Shown piece after piece: positions 6,623 to 8,313 of a stretch of 8,313 nt of DNA (positions are counted from its first letter, which is position 1; each line of letters starts with the position of its first letter). The stretch lies in the NCBI GenBank assembly GCA_946887085.1, contig CAMPKG010000143.1:1-8313 (forward strand), read 5' to 3'. The position numbers were made by a program, and so were the translations under genes. Source of the stretch: an uncultured Sphingobacteriales bacterium. GTDB taxonomy: Bacteria > Bacteroidota > Bacteroidia > Chitinophagales > Chitinophagaceae. The notes beneath the pieces were generated by a model. That model did no database searches and was not told the DNA's origin. It was given only the letters and a program-made list of their open reading frames with translations.

Positions 6623-8245
6623 GTATTTTTGACCGTATAGTACCTGTATGGCCCTGCGCACAACATTGTCCCCCTGCGACTGGATAGCATAATAACCATT
6701 GCTCCGGAAGAGAATTCGCGCTAACTGCGCCTTGAGCTGCACCTCGAAATACTGCCTGTTTGCGGGAACCGAAAGCACGCCACGCACTACCCCTTGCTGG
6801 CGTGGATGCAAAGACGAAATGTAACGGTCTATTATGTCGGAAGACCTGAATTGCCTGTTATATACCGCTACATTCTTGTATTGCTCCAGTGTTGATCTGT
6901 TGCGGATAAAATAGTCCCAGACAAAATCACGCAGTTCATCGCTGAATACAATATTCAGCACACCGGACGACAACCGATTGGTGTCATACGGTACGTAGAC
7001 ATCCGGCTTGATGCCGCCGCCACCATACACCACCCGTTTATTAGCTGTGTAATACTTCATGGTGTCTTCTCTGAAAACGCTATCCAATCCGGTAAGTTCA
7101 CCTGACTCAAAACGCTTCGTAAACTCTTCTGCATACGCATCCTTACCCTTCGCAAAAGAACGCTGGATACTACGGCCCGATGGTGTATAGTATTTCGCAA
7201 TGGTCAGTCGCAATCCCGAGCCGTCGTCCATATCAAACTGCTCCTGTACAAGTCCCTTGCCATAAGTCCTTCTTCCTACAATAATACCCCTGTCCCAATC
7301 CTGTACAGCACCGGCAAGAATTTCACTGGCAGACGCCGAGCTTTCATCTACCAGTACGGCCAATTTGCCCTTCTCGAATAATCCATCCCTGTCAGCCTTA
7401 TAGTCCATACGCGCCATACTCTTGCCTTTGGTATACACTATCAGCTTTTCGTCATCCAGAAATTCGTCAGCGATATTTGTTGCTGCATCTAAATAGCCTC
7501 CAGGGTTCTGTCTAACATCAAGAATGAGCTGTTTCATCCCGGAGTTCTGAAGCGTTTTGAGCGCCTTCATGAATTCTTCGTAGGTGGTTGCACTAAAGCG
7601 GTCGATCTTAATGAAGCCTGTTATACTATCGAGCATTATAGACGCCTCCACGCTGTAAAGCGGTATCATGTCGCGCTTGATAGGAACCTGTTTTAATGAA
7701 CCTGTTTTGGCATCCCTCAAGGTTACAAAGACGCTACTATATTGCTTGCCTTTTAGCATTCCCACAATGCGATCCGAAGTAATACCTTTGCCTGCCACGA
7801 CACTATCAGCTACTTTTATCAACTGATCTCCCAGGCGGACACCCGCACGTTCAGCTGGTCCTTGTTCAATGACTGAAGTGACCTGTATGGTATCGCGAAT
7901 GATAGAAAACTCAACGCCGATCCCGAAGAAGCCGCCTTCCAGATCCTCATTTACCTCATCGTATTCATCAGCAGTAATGTAAACCGTATGCGGGTCCAGA
8001 TGACTTAATATGCCGTTGACGGCATCTTCGTATAACAGATTTGTATTGACGCTATCGACATATTTCGCGCCGATAAGATCAATGATCTGTTCTAAACGAT
8101 CATTTCTTTGGATGATCGTTTGAATATCTCTCTTATTGCGTAGCGTATCGCGCAGATTAAAACCCAGCACCATGCCCGCGATAAGTATTATAGAGAACAA
8201 TAGCGGTGTCCAAACCTTTAACCTCGCCGTCCGTTTCTCACTCAT
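6602..8245 (-). CDS. ctpA: S41 family carboxyl-terminal processing peptidase with PDZ domain
   Basis: This is a serine endopeptidase of the CtpA/Prc family that trims or degrades envelope proteins. In order, the 547 residues show a basic N-terminus and one membrane segment (about 12-29, anchor or uncleaved signal), a helical region, a PDZ domain (about 104-190, with GGFFGIGVEF at 104-113 and GPAERAGVRLGD at 129-140), and the protease core. The catalytic serine should be S305 in SSASASE (302-308), with K330 in TYGKG and Q334; the 25- and 4-residue spacings equal those of E. coli Prc (S452, K477, Q481). GGIKPDVYVP (410-419) is the usual strand after the core. A helical tail of about 125 residues follows. 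The catalytic set is complete. The ATG at 8245 has an A-rich leader and no Shine-Dalgarno. The symbol is given by family; orthology to a particular Ctp is not established. Confidence 0.95.
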   Translation of the reverse strand: MSEKRTARLKVWTPLLFSIILIAGMVLGFNLRDTLRNKRDIQTIIQRNDRLEQIIDLIGAKYVDSVNTNLLYEDAVNGILSHLDPHTVYITADEYDEVNEDLEGGFFGIGVEFSIIRDTIQVTSVIEQGPAERAGVRLGDQLIKVADSVVAGKGITSDRIVGMLKGKQYSSVFVTLRDAKTGSLKQVPIKRDMIPLYSVEASIMLDSITGFIKIDRFSATTYEEFMKALKTLQNSGMKQLILDVRQNPGGYLDAATNIADEFLDDEKLIVYTKGKSMARMDYKADRDGLFEKGKLAVLVDESSASASEILAGAVQDWDRGIIVGRRTYGKGLVQEQFDMDDGSGLRLTIAKYYTPSGRSIQRSFAKGKDAYAEEFTKRFESGELTGLDSVFREDTMKYYTANKRVVYGGGGIKPDVYVPYDTNRLSSGVLNIVFSDELRDFVWDYFIRNRSTLEQYKNVAVYNRQFRSSDIIDRYISSLHPRQQGVVRGVLSVPANRQYFEVQLKAQLARILFRSNGYYAIQSQGDNVVRRAIQVLYGQKYSVLIKR

Positions 8246-8262
8246 TTTTTTGAAAAGTAGCG

Positions 8263-8270
8263 CAAAGTTA
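8263..8270 (-). promoter_or_regulatory. Candidate -7 promoter box of the S41 peptidase gene
   Basis: On the minus strand this reads TAACTTTG, an exact TAnnTTTG match, followed after 17 bases by the ATG. The leader in between is A-rich, as is usual for Bacteroidota starts. No TTG is found at the expected -33 distance; the DNA there is very AT-rich. Confidence 0.45.
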
Positions 8271-8313
8271 GTTGCAATTGACCGATTAAAATATAATCTA
8301 TAAATATTAAGCC

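Noticed and set aside
8284..8298. GATTA-N5-TAATC inverted repeat upstream of the S41 peptidase gene
   Set aside because: Five-base arms in very AT-rich DNA are expected by chance, and nothing else supports a site.

Overview
The window looks like chromosomal DNA from a member of the Bacteroidota, most likely Chitinophagaceae or a close relative. The reasons are moderate GC with AT-rich intergenic gaps, no Shine-Dalgarno sequences before the genes, TAnnTTTG-type -7 promoter boxes, a short lipoprotein with a relaxed SPII cleavage site, and protein types typical of that phylum (lysine-tailed UvrA, short AMP nucleosidase, stand-alone HsdR-N-like protein, large S41 peptidase). The taxonomic placement is inference from these traits.

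Layout. Bases 1-207 are an AT-rich upstream region with a candidate promoter box, an AT-rich inverted repeat and three in-phase ATGAAAAC repeats. uvrA (208-3090, +) follows, then 27 bases later a small lipoprotein gene of unknown function (3118-3672, +). A minus-strand pair comes next: the short-form AMP nucleosidase gene (5329-6099) and a double-ATPase peptide ABC transporter gene (3653-5329), joined by a TGATG stop/start overlap. A 79-base divergent promoter region (6100-6178) separates this pair from a small PD-(D/E)XK-fold protein gene (6179-6622, +). The last gene is a membrane-anchored, PDZ-containing S41 peptidase (6602-8245, -), with its promoter region at the right end of the window. 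About 95% of the window is coding.

How the genes relate. There is no obvious single pathway. UvrA belongs to nucleotide excision repair, AMP nucleosidase to purine salvage, the ABC ATPase to peptide or related solute uptake, and the S41 peptidase to envelope proteolysis. The two physical links are uvrA with the lipoprotein gene (short gap, same strand) and AMP nucleosidase with the ABC ATPase (translational coupling). Both convergent gene pairs overlap at their 3' ends by 20-21 bases, with no room for an intergenic terminator.

I found no IS element, CRISPR array, RNA gene, phage gene or complete defence system. This reads as an ordinary core-genome region. The points most worth a second look are the stand-alone nuclease-fold protein, the coupled AMP nucleosidase and transporter pair, the variant UvrA, and the promoter boxes very close to start codons.
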